A stretch of 64,000 nucleotides of DNA, taken from positions 20,652-84,651 of the forward strand of contig CAMCQT010000004.1 in NCBI GenBank assembly GCA_945877125.1. Direction: 5' to 3'. Positions 27,302 to 34,672 of the stretch are shown one piece after another (positions within the stretch are counted from its first letter, which is position 1; every line of letters begins with the position of its first letter). The stretch is from Candidatus Brevifilum fermentans. GTDB lineage: Bacteria; Chloroflexota; Anaerolineae; Anaerolineales; Villigracilaceae. The translations under genes and the position numbers were made by a program. The notes under the pieces are model-generated. The model had not been told where the DNA came from, did not search any database, and was given only the letters and a program-made list of their open reading frames with translations.

Positions 27302-28045
27302 TTATATCGTAAGAATGATCGGCTCGTCTTTTGTGACAATGATCGTATGCTCAAATTGAGCTGCGATTTTTTTGTCCACTGTCCGCAATGACCAGCCATC
27401 GCGCCCTTCGAGGACGCGTCCCCTGCCGGTGGTGAGGAACGGCTCAATGGCGATAACCAAACCTTCTTCCAAAATATAGTTTTCTTTTTCTCTAAAAAAA
27501 TTTGATACTTGAACCGGCTCTTCGTGCAGATGACGCCCGATGCCGTGCCCCGTCAGGTCGTAAATGACGCCATAGCCGTTTCGCTTTGCCTCATCTTGAA
27601 TTGTCCTGCCGATCAAATTAAGCGGCTGACCCGCCCGCGCAACCTGCACCGCCTTGGCCAGCGCGGATTTGGTGGCTGCGATCATTTTTTCATATTCCGG
27701 CACATGCGCGGCAACGACCATCGAAGCGCCGGTGTCACCAAAGTAGCCATCCATTTCAGCCGAGACATCAATATTGACCAACTCACCTTCGCGCAGAACA
27801 TGGTCGCCGGGAATACCATGCGCGATAATCGGCGAAATGCTAATGCATGTAGCACCGGGGAATTGATACATGGCAATCGGCGCAGACTGCGCGCCCTCTT
27901 TTTTCAGGAACTCCATGCCGATGTTGTCCAATTCCGCTGTGGTCATGCCGGGTCTAACCTGGCTCATCATTTCTTTCAATGCCATGGCACAGATATGCCC
28001 AATGGCTTTTAGCTGTTTGATATCGTTTTCGTTTTCAATAATCAT
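27302..28045 (-). CDS. map: Methionine aminopeptidase, type I
   Basis: A 247-residue cytoplasmic dinuclear metallopeptidase that removes the initiator methionine. The five ligands are in place: Asp in NIDVSAEMDGYFGD (both Asp), His in GHGIGRHLHEEP, Glu in AIEPF (usually TIEP), and Glu in FEHTIIV. FPGATCISISPIIAHGIPG holds the substrate-site His. The start at 28045 follows AGGATTATCACCTA; an ATG 21 nt upstream is also in frame. It is the fifth gene of a compact minus-strand series and is followed by the S51 peptidase. Confidence 0.93.
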   Translation of the reverse strand: MIIENENDIKQLKAIGHICAMALKEMMSQVRPGMTTAELDNIGMEFLKKEGAQSAPIAMYQFPGATCISISPIIAHGIPGDHVLREGELVNIDVSAEMDGYFGDTGASMVVAAHVPEYEKMIAATKSALAKAVQVARAGQPLNLIGRTIQDEAKRNGYGVIYDLTGHGIGRHLHEEPVQVSNFFREKENYILEEGLVIAIEPFLTTGRGRVLEGRDGWSLRTVDKKIAAQFEHTIIVTKDEPIILTI

Positions 28046-28112
28046 TAGGTGATAATCCTGTAACAATTAAGTTTTGTGTTTTTCCAGCCCCCGGAAAACA
28101 GAGAAATATTTA

Positions 28113-28493
28113 TCAACCAAGTATTTGGTTTACTGATTCCAAAAATTTTTCTGCGACTTTCACTGCAAGATAGGCTTCCCCTGAAGCCACATGGACAGAA
28201 ACACCATAATCACCAACGCCGCGAATTTCAAAAAGCCAGTTCAAGTTTTTGCCTTGTTCTTTATCAAGCTTTCCTGTTTTCACAAAATGTTGATGGATTA
28301 ATGCAATTACGCCACTGTGTTTATTGGTATCAATATCCTGGCTTAATAGCAAAGCACTTGCTGCATAGAAAGCGGCGTAATAAGCACGTGCCGCAGCAAT
28401 ATCAAAATACTCTTTTTCAAGTAACTCTTTTGCCGCTTTCAGGTTTATTTCTGCTCTTTGCAGGTTGGCAACAATTTCTGGATTTTCTTTCAT
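28113..28493 (-). CDS. HEPN-domain toxin-like protein
   Basis: A 126-residue all-helical HEPN protein. ARAYYAAFYAASALLL (35-50) is the typical second helix, and RGVGDY at 91-96 is the R-x4-DY form of the HEPN active-site motif, in place of R-x4-H; this variant is frequent in MNT-paired HEPN proteins. Many such proteins are RNases controlled by their nucleotidyltransferase partner. The start codon overlaps the stop of the MNT gene by 4 nt (ATGA). Whether it is an active toxin is unknown. Confidence 0.88.
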   Translation of the reverse strand: MKENPEIVANLQRAEINLKAAKELLEKEYFDIAAARAYYAAFYAASALLLSQDIDTNKHSGVIALIHQHFVKTGKLDKEQGKNLNWLFEIRGVGDYGVSVHVASGEAYLAVKVAEKFLESVNQILG

Positions 28494-28810
28494 GACACAG
28501 CCACTCCGTCCCGTCGCGCATTGCGATACAGCGAAACAGTTCCCATCTCAAAATCATTGAACAAGACAGGCTTGGCTGAAATCAATCTTTCGGATTCGAG
28601 TTGCATAGGGTACAAGACATCTACAAGTTGACGCAATTCAGCGAAATAATCCAACGGTGCTTCGAGCAAAACAAGCAAATCAATATCGCTGTCTGGCGCA
28701 GCTTGCCCGCGCGCTATTGAACCATATAGAATCACCCCTTTAAGCCTCTTACCATATTGTCTGGTGAGGGCTTCTTTGCATTGTTGGATAATTTGCTTCG
28801 TTGTATTCAT
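28490..28810 (-). CDS. MNT-type minimal nucleotidyltransferase (antitoxin-like)
   Basis: A 106-residue nucleotidyltransferase of the MNT/KNTase group. The catalytic signature is YGSIARGQAAPDSDIDLLV (29-47), with both Asp ligands (SDID). In HEPN/MNT systems this protein AMPylates and silences the HEPN partner encoded directly downstream; this role is inferred from family knowledge. I chose ATG 28810: a TATAAT ends 7 nt upstream and no Shine-Dalgarno is seen, so the mRNA is probably leaderless. Upstream in-frame codons run into the tmk gene. Confidence 0.9.
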   Translation of the reverse strand: MNTTKQIIQQCKEALTRQYGKRLKGVILYGSIARGQAAPDSDIDLLVLLEAPLDYFAELRQLVDVLYPMQLESERLISAKPVLFNDFEMGTVSLYRNARRDGVAVS

Positions 28811-28817
28811 TAAAAAT

Positions 28818-28823
28818 ATTATA
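28818..28823 (-). promoter_or_regulatory. -10 box of the MNT/HEPN pair (leaderless start)
   Basis: A perfect TATAAT on the minus strand lies exactly 7 nt before the ATG of the MNT gene, with a weak TTCAAA about 17 nt further upstream as -35. It gives the toxin-antitoxin pair its own promoter behind tmk. Confidence 0.6.
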
Positions 28824-28850
28824 CAGCAAGAAACTTTCGATTTGAAACTT

Positions 28851-29474
28851 TCAACCTGCAACCTGTAACCTTTCAACGATTACTTTCTTCAACTCCGCCT
28901 GCACATCGTCCCACTTCTGGTCTGAGTTGACAATAACCCAGCGCTGCGGTTCCTGCTTGACCAGTTCCAAATATCCGGCGCGGACTCGCTCGTAGAATTT
29001 CACTTCGTGATCGTCCATGCGATTCCATTCGGATTCGTTTTGTTTTTTTCGTTTGAGTCCAACTTCCACGTCGAGGTCGAGCAAAATCGTCAGGTTGGGA
29101 ATCAAGCCGCCGGTGGCGTATTTCACGAGCCCGCGGACTTGATCCAAATCCTGCTGATGTCCGTAGCCTTGATAGGCAATCGTCGAATCATAATATCGGT
29201 CAGAGATGACGACCTCGCCAGCGGCCAAACGCGGCTTGATGACCTGCTCCACGATCTGCGCGCGCGCGGCTTGATAAAGCAGAGTCTCGGTGCGCGGGTG
29301 CATTTCGGTGTTTTTCAAGTCATGCAGAATATCGCGGATCTGCTCGCTGATGGATGTGCCACCCGGTTCGCGCGTGGGAAAAACGGCATAGCCCATCTCG
29401 CGCAGATATTCCACAAGATGCGGGATGTGTGATGTCTTGCCAGAGCCTTCGGGGCCTTCGAGGGTGATGAACAT
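28851..29474 (-). CDS. tmk: Thymidylate kinase
   Basis: A 207-residue kinase that converts dTMP to dTDP. P-loop GPEGSGKT (7-14), the DRx motif in ISDRYYDSTIAYQGYG, TREPGGT for substrate binding and the LID region (KRKKQNESEWNRMDDH) are all visible. The protein is complete from the first residue (MFITLEGPEGSGKT), so ATG 29474 must be the start, yet it has no Shine-Dalgarno: the palindrome at 29475-29527 ends on the base before the ATG. It follows the R3H-ATPase gene by 56 nt. Confidence 0.95.
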   Translation of the reverse strand: MFITLEGPEGSGKTSHIPHLVEYLREMGYAVFPTREPGGTSISEQIRDILHDLKNTEMHPRTETLLYQAARAQIVEQVIKPRLAAGEVVISDRYYDSTIAYQGYGHQQDLDQVRGLVKYATGGLIPNLTILLDLDVEVGLKRKKQNESEWNRMDDHEVKFYERVRAGYLELVKQEPQRWVIVNSDQKWDDVQAELKKVIVERLQVAG

Positions 29475-29527
29475 AGCTTTTAGCGGTTAGCTTTTGGCGT
29501 TTAGCTAAATGCTAACCGCTAAAAGCT
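29475..29527 (-). repeat. 17-bp inverted repeat abutting the tmk start codon
   Basis: AGCTTTTAGCGGTTAGC (29475-29491) and GCTAACCGCTAAAAGCT (29511-29527) form a perfect stem around a 19-nt loop that itself contains slipped copies of the same words. It fills almost the entire gap between the R3H-ATPase stop and the tmk ATG. It could terminate the upstream transcript or control tmk translation. Confidence 0.7.
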
Positions 29528-29530
29528 TCC

Positions 29531-31156
29531 TTACTCCCTAAAAATTCTCACGTGTCGTCGTGGTTCTTTGCCATACGAATGGGAAATTAATTCTGCATTG
29601 CGTGCCAACTCATGTTGTAATCTTCGCACCAGCGCTGTGCCGGGCGGCAGATCTACCCAGCGTTCGCCGTTGAGCACCGCCGAGATGGCTTGCTGAGTTT
29701 CGTCGCGCACGCTGTCCATGCTGTCACGCGGATGTTGCTGCTCGCTGATGTTAAACAGATCGCCGAGGAACTGCTCCACTTGCGCCACGGTGTTCGCGCG
29801 CAAAACATAGATCGGCAGTCCGCGATGTTCGGCATCCATCACCGTTTGTTCGCGGTTGCGATAATACGTCCGCAGGGTCACGAGCGCGTCGGCTTCGTCC
29901 ACATCGGTCACGACCACGGCAGGCACGCCAATGCGCTTCGCGGCTTGCATCAGCCGGTTGCGCGCCACGCCATAGGCAAACACGCGCACCGTTTGCAAAG
30001 GCGAGCTGAGGATAGCCGGAGTCTGCTTGGGTTTAGGACTCTGCTCCTCGATACGCTCCGCAGAATCAGATTGGGGCTGAGCCGGATCGATCGCTTGACG
30101 TCCACGACGCGGAGCCTTAACCACTTCCCGCGCTTCCATCTTCGACTTTGGGGCGGGTGCGGCTTTCTCGATCAGAATCTTCCCTTCGGCATCGCGCGTA
30201 CGTAATTCGGGCGGCAGGGGAGCGCCGCGTAAAAGAAAATCAACCGAAGCAGAAATATCCAGATGCACCGCAAAACGGTCGCGGGTTTGGATTTCGATCA
30301 CCACATCAAAGGTCGGGGGCGAGCGGCGTTCCAACACTGTTTTCTGGGTGCCGCGCCGACGGGCTTCCTCGTCTGACAGGGTGACGGCTTCGATACCGCC
30401 GATCAGATCGCTGAGGGTGGGATTGAGCAAAAGATTATCAAGCGTTTGTCCGTGTGCCGTGCCGATCAGTTGCACGCCGCGCTCGGCAATGGTACGCGCC
30501 GCCTGCGCTTCGAGTTCGCGCCCAATTTCATCAATCACGATGACTTCGGGGTTGTGATTTTCAACGGCTTCGATCATCACTTCATGCTGCATCATCGGCT
30601 GGCTGACTTGCATGCGGCGCGCCTTGCCAACTGCGGGGTGCGGCACATCGCCGTCGCCGCCGATCTCGTTGGATGTATCCACGATGACAACGCGTTTATT
30701 TTCCGCAAGGATGCGGGCGGCTTCGCGCAGGAGCGTGGTTTTTCCAACGCCAGGTCTGCCGAGAATCAAAACGGATTTGCCTGACTCGATGATGTCTTGA
30801 ATAATATCCACGGTGCCGTACACGGCGCGACCCACCCGGCAGGTAAGCCCAACCACCGCTCCCAGCCGGTTGCGAATGGCTGAGATGCGGTGCAGGGTGC
30901 GTTCCATGCCCGCGCGATTATCCGCGTCAAAGGTGCCGATGCGTTCGGTGATGTGGTCAATATCTGCGCGCGTGATCTCTTTTTCAGAAAGGGTGATTTC
31001 ACCTTCCACATAACGCGCAACGGAGACACGCCCAAGGTCAATGACGATCTCCAGCAGTCTATCGCTGTTGTTCGCCTTCTCGACGGCGTGACGAATATTA
31101 AGGGGGAGAACATCAAGCAGGGCTTCGAGGTCGTCTGTAATTCGATGTTGAGTCAT
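29531..31156 (-). CDS. R3H-domain AAA ATPase (Ycf45/SpoIIIAA-like)
   Basis: A 541-residue cytoplasmic protein with a SpoIIIAA-like ATPase core: Walker A GRPGVGKTTL (about 133-142), Walker B VIVIDEIGRELEAQ, and the sensor-like IGTAHG. It is followed by a variable Pro/Lys/Arg linker (about 330-390), a second alpha/beta domain (VRVFAYGVARNRLMQAAKRIG...) and a C-terminal R3H domain with the R-x3-H motif in RRLQHELA. R3H domains bind single-stranded nucleic acid. This is the Ycf45-type architecture seen in cyanobacteria, Deinococcus and Chloroflexota; its function is not established. First gene of the tmk-containing series. Confidence 0.86.
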   Translation of the reverse strand: MTQHRITDDLEALLDVLPLNIRHAVEKANNSDRLLEIVIDLGRVSVARYVEGEITLSEKEITRADIDHITERIGTFDADNRAGMERTLHRISAIRNRLGAVVGLTCRVGRAVYGTVDIIQDIIESGKSVLILGRPGVGKTTLLREAARILAENKRVVIVDTSNEIGGDGDVPHPAVGKARRMQVSQPMMQHEVMIEAVENHNPEVIVIDEIGRELEAQAARTIAERGVQLIGTAHGQTLDNLLLNPTLSDLIGGIEAVTLSDEEARRRGTQKTVLERRSPPTFDVVIEIQTRDRFAVHLDISASVDFLLRGAPLPPELRTRDAEGKILIEKAAPAPKSKMEAREVVKAPRRGRQAIDPAQPQSDSAERIEEQSPKPKQTPAILSSPLQTVRVFAYGVARNRLMQAAKRIGVPAVVVTDVDEADALVTLRTYYRNREQTVMDAEHRGLPIYVLRANTVAQVEQFLGDLFNISEQQHPRDSMDSVRDETQQAISAVLNGERWVDLPPGTALVRRLQHELARNAELISHSYGKEPRRHVRIFRE

Positions 31157-31397
31157 AAGTATGGTACCGGGTTTATAAGTTTATAAGTTTGCAAGTTTCA
31201 GGTTTACAAGTTGAAAATCGAAAGGCGTGCGCACGCAGATAACCTGCGCGGTTTTATCTTGGGAGTGGGTGGTGGAAAATGTTGAGCATGGCGGAGTACC
31301 TGCCTTGTCAAGAGAAAGTCGCGCACCGGATATTGGTGACGTGCCAACTTATTATAGCAGTGTCCCTGTTAACGAAAAGTTATTGGCTTATATTAAT

Positions 31398-32252
31398 TTA
31401 TTGAGTTGTCAGATCCATTGCAGAGTTCTTCCTGTGCCAGTTTTTGAGTACAAGATAAATGATGGGCAGTCCAATACTTAACCCTGCGATGCGAATTGCT
31501 TTCCCGTTCATCTGGGTAAGCAGAACAAAATAATTTTTCCCGTTCCGCGTTTGGGTAAAGCTCAGACCAACAGATGCAATCTCATTTGCAGGCAGGGTCT
31601 TTTCGCTAAAAAGATATTTTATAAAAAGTGATCTCCCATCGATCGTCACAGATTGGGGCGAGGAAAATGCCACCCCAAAGAATATGGCGGCAATAATCAC
31701 TATAAAGAAAAATGGAATCCATACGGATACAGGCGCTTGCGGGTTATTAAAAAACAATATTCCAGACCCTAAAAGCACTGCCACAAAAAAAATGACGAGC
31801 GCGGCAAGCGAAACCAATGTAAACCAGCCTCTTTTCATTTCGCCATACGCCAGCGGATTGAACAGGTCGGGGCGTTTGACGCCGATCCAATCCACAAGCT
31901 CTTCGTAACCAGGCAGCTGCTGATTTGGAGCAACGGTCACATCGCCGTCGAAGTTGTGCAATTTGATCCCATATCCCTGACCTGAAACACGGCTGATCTC
32001 ACTCCAGCGGAGTGACTTTGTACCCAGAAAAGTCTGCGTTGAAATCTCGTCATCAGAAATGGTCGCCTTTTGCATCATTGAATAAAGCACAGTGATGAAA
32101 ATGATTCCAAAAAAACCAACAAAAGGAATCAGAAAGAATTTGTCGGTCCAATCCATTGTTGTCAACAGGAAAATGCCCAATGCGCCAAGAACAAAAATGA
32201 TCAATCCGATCCGTATCGGTGAATGGCTATAAGTGCGTGGTTCATTAAGCAT
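31398..32252 (-). CDS. Membrane protein with PH-like domains, function unknown
   Basis: A 284-residue protein with four predicted membrane helices (about 15-32, 38-58, 148-168 and 178-198). Each helix pair is followed by a soluble segment that looks like a bacterial PH-like fold (ATISDDEISTQTFLGTKSLRWSEISRVS and QSVTIDGRSLFIKYLFSEKTLPANEIASVGL), in other words a duplicated unit. GGAGAA precedes the ATG. It follows the M1 peptidase gene by 32 nt. I cannot name a function; the duplication and the PH pattern are what can be seen. Confidence 0.75.
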   Translation of the reverse strand: MLNEPRTYSHSPIRIGLIIFVLGALGIFLLTTMDWTDKFFLIPFVGFFGIIFITVLYSMMQKATISDDEISTQTFLGTKSLRWSEISRVSGQGYGIKLHNFDGDVTVAPNQQLPGYEELVDWIGVKRPDLFNPLAYGEMKRGWFTLVSLAALVIFFVAVLLGSGILFFNNPQAPVSVWIPFFFIVIIAAIFFGVAFSSPQSVTIDGRSLFIKYLFSEKTLPANEIASVGLSFTQTRNGKNYFVLLTQMNGKAIRIAGLSIGLPIIYLVLKNWHRKNSAMDLTTQ

Positions 32253-32284
32253 GGAAGTTCTCCTCGTTTGAAAGAACAGGTGAT

Positions 32285-33778
32285 TTACTCAACGCCCAAT
32301 CCCATGGCGGAGATGGGCGGAATCGTCTCGTTGTACAGCCAGTTATCAAAGAACTCTGTCAAATCTTTTCCACTGATCTCCTCGGCGACAGCAATGAAAT
32401 CTTCGGTTGAGACGTTGCCGTTTTGGTAGCGTTCAAAATAGACTGGCAATATCTCAAAGAAGGCTTGGTCACCGACTTCAAGCCGCAGCGCGTGGAGTGT
32501 CAAACCTCCGCGGACGTACACGCCGCCGTTGAACAGGTCATCTGCGGGCGGGTTGCCCGGCGCAGCATAATATTGGGGATAGTTCACCACATCTCTATAT
32601 TGGGATTTCACCCATTCGTCCAACGCTTCGCGCCCGTCAAGATGCTCGATCCACAGCCCTTCGGAGTAGGTTGCGAAGCCCTCGTTGAGCCAGATGTCGC
32701 TCCAATCTGCCACGCTGACGCTGTCACCAAACCACTGGTGAGACAGTTCATGTGCCACGGTCAACTCGGTGCCTGCCACATCTTCGTAATCGATCATGTC
32801 AATTCCATAAATGGACAGGGTTTGATTTTCAAGCGCGGAATCAAACTCGGTATTCATCACCATGGAGCCATAGACATCAAACGGATAAGCGCCGTATATT
32901 TCGCTGAAATAATCGAGCATCTCGCCCTGCCGCGCAAACGGCTTGCGGACTTCCTTGGGCAACTCTGACGAATAATAATTTCGGATCGGAATCCCATTGT
33001 CTGAGGTCATGGTCTCGATGTCGAATTCGTCAATGTTGATGGTGGCGAGATAACTTGCCATCGGGTCGCGTGTTTCAAAAGTGAAGGTGGATGTATCGCC
33101 GTTATCCAGTGCTTCGATCAAGGCGCCATTCGCCGCCACCTCCAGCGGATGCGGAACGGTGACGCGGAAAGTGTAGGTTGCCTTATCCAGCGGATGATCG
33201 TTCACGGGATAAAAATTCGCCGAGCCGTCTGGTTCGCTCATCACAAAACTGCCGCCGTCAACGGTCACCCAGCCTGTTGACACAGGCAAAGCCACAGATT
33301 GCATTTCGTCTGGCGAACCACTGTATTGAACAACCACCGTGAAAGGCTGACCTGCCACAAGCGGTTTGAGCGGTGTGACGGTTAATTCCTGCTCCTTGCG
33401 TGAAAAATCAGCGGGCGCATCATTGACCGTCAGCGTGGAAATCTCAAAGCCAATAAAATCCAAATTAAAACTGAGCAGGTCCTGAGTCGCATTGGCTGCG
33501 ATGGTTGTGATGGCGGTCAGGTCGCTTGTGGCAACATCATTCACCGTGATGTCCAACGTGTAATGCGTCACATCGTAGCCGCCGTTACCAAAACCCGGGT
33601 AGTAGGAATCTCCCAGTCCTGCGGAACCCGCCTCGGCTTCCGCTCCAACCGCTTCTTCAGGGACGATCACGGCGGTCACGGCGGCAGGCGGAACGGACGG
33701 GGACGAAGATTGACCGCACGCCAAAATCGCAAATCCGATGAAAGCACAAGCCAGAATTATTTGTATTTTATTTTTCAT
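32285..33778 (-). CDS. M1-family zinc aminopeptidase, lipoprotein
   Basis: A 497-residue exported metallopeptidase. The signal peptide ends at ILAC, predicting a lipoprotein, followed by Ser/Pro/Ala/Glu-rich linker. The N-terminal beta-domain (VTHYTLDITVN...) leads to the catalytic domain with HELSHQWFGDSVS (HExxH at about 340) and the third ligand Glu in WLNEGFATYSEGLW. The substrate N-terminus motif, GAMEN in classical enzymes, reads SALENQT here. The C-terminal half of classical M1 enzymes (ARM-like domain) is missing, so this is the short M1 form. AAGGAT precedes the ATG. Confidence 0.9.
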   Translation of the reverse strand: MKNKIQIILACAFIGFAILACGQSSSPSVPPAAVTAVIVPEEAVGAEAEAGSAGLGDSYYPGFGNGGYDVTHYTLDITVNDVATSDLTAITTIAANATQDLLSFNLDFIGFEISTLTVNDAPADFSRKEQELTVTPLKPLVAGQPFTVVVQYSGSPDEMQSVALPVSTGWVTVDGGSFVMSEPDGSANFYPVNDHPLDKATYTFRVTVPHPLEVAANGALIEALDNGDTSTFTFETRDPMASYLATINIDEFDIETMTSDNGIPIRNYYSSELPKEVRKPFARQGEMLDYFSEIYGAYPFDVYGSMVMNTEFDSALENQTLSIYGIDMIDYEDVAGTELTVAHELSHQWFGDSVSVADWSDIWLNEGFATYSEGLWIEHLDGREALDEWVKSQYRDVVNYPQYYAAPGNPPADDLFNGGVYVRGGLTLHALRLEVGDQAFFEILPVYFERYQNGNVSTEDFIAVAEEISGKDLTEFFDNWLYNETIPPISAMGLGVE

Positions 33779-33785
33779 CCGACAT

Positions 33786-33864
33786 CCTTTTCACTTTTCA
33801 CTTTTCACTTTTTACTTTTTACTTTTTACTTTTTACTTTTTACTTTTCACTTTTTACTTCTCAC
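33786..33864. repeat. Tandem 7-nt word array CTTTTTA/CTTTTCA
   Basis: About eleven head-to-tail copies of CTTTTTA or CTTTTCA occupy the gap between the divergent M1 peptidase and HD-hydrolase genes. The same word occurs in frame inside the gene at 50923-55941 (near 55312-55347). Confidence 0.85.
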
Positions 33865-33892
33865 ACGGCAGTATATCACTGCTGGTTTGTTG

Positions 33893-33898
33893 TAGAAT
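33893..33898 (+). promoter_or_regulatory. Putative -10 box of leaderless HD-hydrolase gene
   Basis: TAGAAT (5 of 6 consensus) ends exactly 7 nt before ATG 33906; no Shine-Dalgarno is present. Confidence 0.5.
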
Positions 33899-33905
33899 TG
33901 CTTCC

Positions 33906-34568
33906 ATGACTCAAAACGACATCATCCAAAAAACAGCAGAATATATCAAGCAGGAATTCGGCGACGATTCCTCAGGGCATGATTGGTGGCACATCTACCG
34001 CGTGTGGAAGAACGCCATCTCCATTTGCGAGCGTGACGCGACGCGAGCCGACCTGTTCATTGTGGAACTCGCCGCGCTGCTCCACGACCTCGACGATTGG
34101 AAATTCAACGAGGGCGAAGATGAAACTCCGCACCGCGCCAAAGCCTGGATGGAATCTTGCGGCGTTGATCCGCAAATCAACCAGGCAGTGTGCCAGATCA
34201 TCATGCATGTCTCATACAAAGGCGCGCAGGTCGAAAATAAAATGAACACGCTCGAAGGTTTTATCGTGCAAGATGCCGACCGTCTGGACGCCATCGGCGC
34301 AATCGGCATTGGCCGCGCCTTCGCCTATGGCGGCTACAAAAACCGTCCCCTGTACGACCCCGAAACACAAAACCAAATGCACGCAAGTTTTGAACAATAC
34401 AAAAACAGCAAAAGCGCGACCATCAATCACTTTTACGAAAAATTACTTTTGCTCAAAGATATGATGAATACCGACACTGCAAAAAAAATCGCCGAGCAGC
34501 GGCATGAAATTATGCTGCGCTTTCTCGATCAATTTATGAATGAATGGGAAGGAAAGGATTTGGAGTGA
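33906..34568 (+). CDS. HD-domain phosphohydrolase
   Basis: A 220-residue metal-dependent hydrolase of the YedJ-like HD family. The metal motif is H...HD...D: SGHDWWHIYRVW (about 21-32), LLHDLDDWKF (about 58-67) and DADRLDAIGAIGIGRAF. Proteins of this type act on nucleotides or other phosphorylated compounds, but the substrate is unknown. I chose ATG 33906; an open extension further upstream translates the tandem repeat array and is not real. It is divergent from the M1 peptidase gene and convergent with the GT-C gene. Confidence 0.87.
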   Translation: MTQNDIIQKTAEYIKQEFGDDSSGHDWWHIYRVWKNAISICERDATRADLFIVELAALLHDLDDWKFNEGEDETPHRAKAWMESCGVDPQINQAVCQIIMHVSYKGAQVENKMNTLEGFIVQDADRLDAIGAIGIGRAFAYGGYKNRPLYDPETQNQMHASFEQYKNSKSATINHFYEKLLLLKDMMNTDTAKKIAEQRHEIMLRFLDQFMNEWEGKDLE

Positions 34569-34591
34569 TTGGTGATTGGTGATTGGTAATT

Positions 34592-34672
34592 GGTTAACCA
34601 CTGAGACACGGAGACACTGAGAAAAAAATCCGTGTTCCGTGTCTCAGTTAACTGTCACGCTGCAAGCGTGAC
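34592..34672. repeat. Inverted repeat ACCACTGAGACACGGAG plus GTCACGCT hairpin
   Basis: GGTTAACCACTGAGACACGG is mirrored by TCCGTGTCTCAGTTAAC (34636-34652), followed by a separate hairpin GTCACGCT/AGCGTGAC (34654-34672). A run of GATTGGT words (34565-34592) precedes it. It separates the convergent HD and GT-C genes and may end both transcripts. A second copy of the ACCACTGAGACAC element lies at 58315-58384. Confidence 0.7.

Noticed and set aside
33786..33864. CRISPR-like array
   Set aside because: The 7-nt units are directly adjacent without spacers; it is a simple tandem repeat. No CRISPR or cas gene was found anywhere in the window.
33738..33905. Upstream extension of the HD hydrolase
   Set aside because: It translates the CTTTTTA tandem array and overlaps the start of the M1 peptidase gene.
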